Assembly: GCA_003644295.1 (NCBI GenBank)
Contig: QNBZ01000088.1
Span: forward strand, 1-6,169
Direction of reading: 5' to 3'
Origin: Planctomycetota bacterium
Lineage (GTDB): Bacteria > Planctomycetota > Phycisphaerae > Sedimentisphaerales > Anaerobacaceae
DNA: 6,169 nucleotides
Positions 6,151-6,169 of this stretch are shown in pieces. The notes beneath the pieces are model-generated. The model saw only the letters and a program-made list of their open reading frames with translations. It did not search any database and had not been told where the DNA came from. Both the position numbers and the translations under genes were made by a program. Numbering within the stretch: the stretch's first letter is position 1; the number at the start of each line of letters is the position of its first letter.

Positions 6151-6169
6151 CAATAATTGATTGTCTGTC

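Noticed and set aside
6037..6169. Search for a sigma-70 or sigma-54 promoter of the operon
   Set aside because: TATATA/TATAAA-like strings occur in the repeat spacer but lack a well-placed -35 partner, and no GG-N10-GC pair is present. I could not support a promoter position.

Overview
The window is one leftward-transcribed gene cluster from a Gram-negative (diderm) bacterium. It encodes a protein with a classic outer-membrane beta-barrel ending, a LolA-like periplasmic carrier protein and a large RND/MMPL-type inner-membrane exporter. Base composition is moderate, by eye a little over 40% GC. The mix of families suggests an environmental lineage such as Desulfobacterota or Planctomycetota (Phycisphaerae-like). 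That is an impression from protein families, not a placement.

Reading in the direction of transcription (right to left), an upstream region of about 150 bases carries a compound palindromic repeat (6080-6150). Then come: a membrane-anchored DUF302-family gene (5517-6020) broken by an in-frame TAG codon; a 959-residue RND/MMPL exporter (2635-5514); a LolA-like 'outer membrane lipoprotein-sorting' protein (1764-2642); a 473-residue outer-membrane barrel protein (343-1764); a 75-residue protein of unknown function (92-319); and the first 27 codons of a MinD/ParA-type P-loop ATPase running off the left edge (1-83). Junctions are very tight (2-nt gap, 8-nt overlap, 1-nt overlap, 23-nt gap, 8-nt gap), so the block is most likely one operon with translational coupling.

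The exporter, carrier and barrel make a plausible trans-envelope route for a hydrophobic substrate (lipid-like molecule or lipoprotein): extraction from the inner membrane, periplasmic transfer, and delivery to or through the outer membrane. The substrate cannot be read from the sequence. The DUF302 protein, the 75-residue protein and the ATPase may be accessory or only co-transcribed.

The most notable points are as follows. The DUF302 reading frame resumes in exactly the same frame after a single TAG, with a C-terminus that fits the family. The exporter has an extra two-helix C-terminal extension starting with a CxCxxC cluster, and Asn where an acidic residue might be expected in TM4. The upstream repeat is a pair of inverted hairpins whose stem differences are compensatory. 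I see no RNA gene, CRISPR array or transposase. No stretch over 300 bases lacks a gene.
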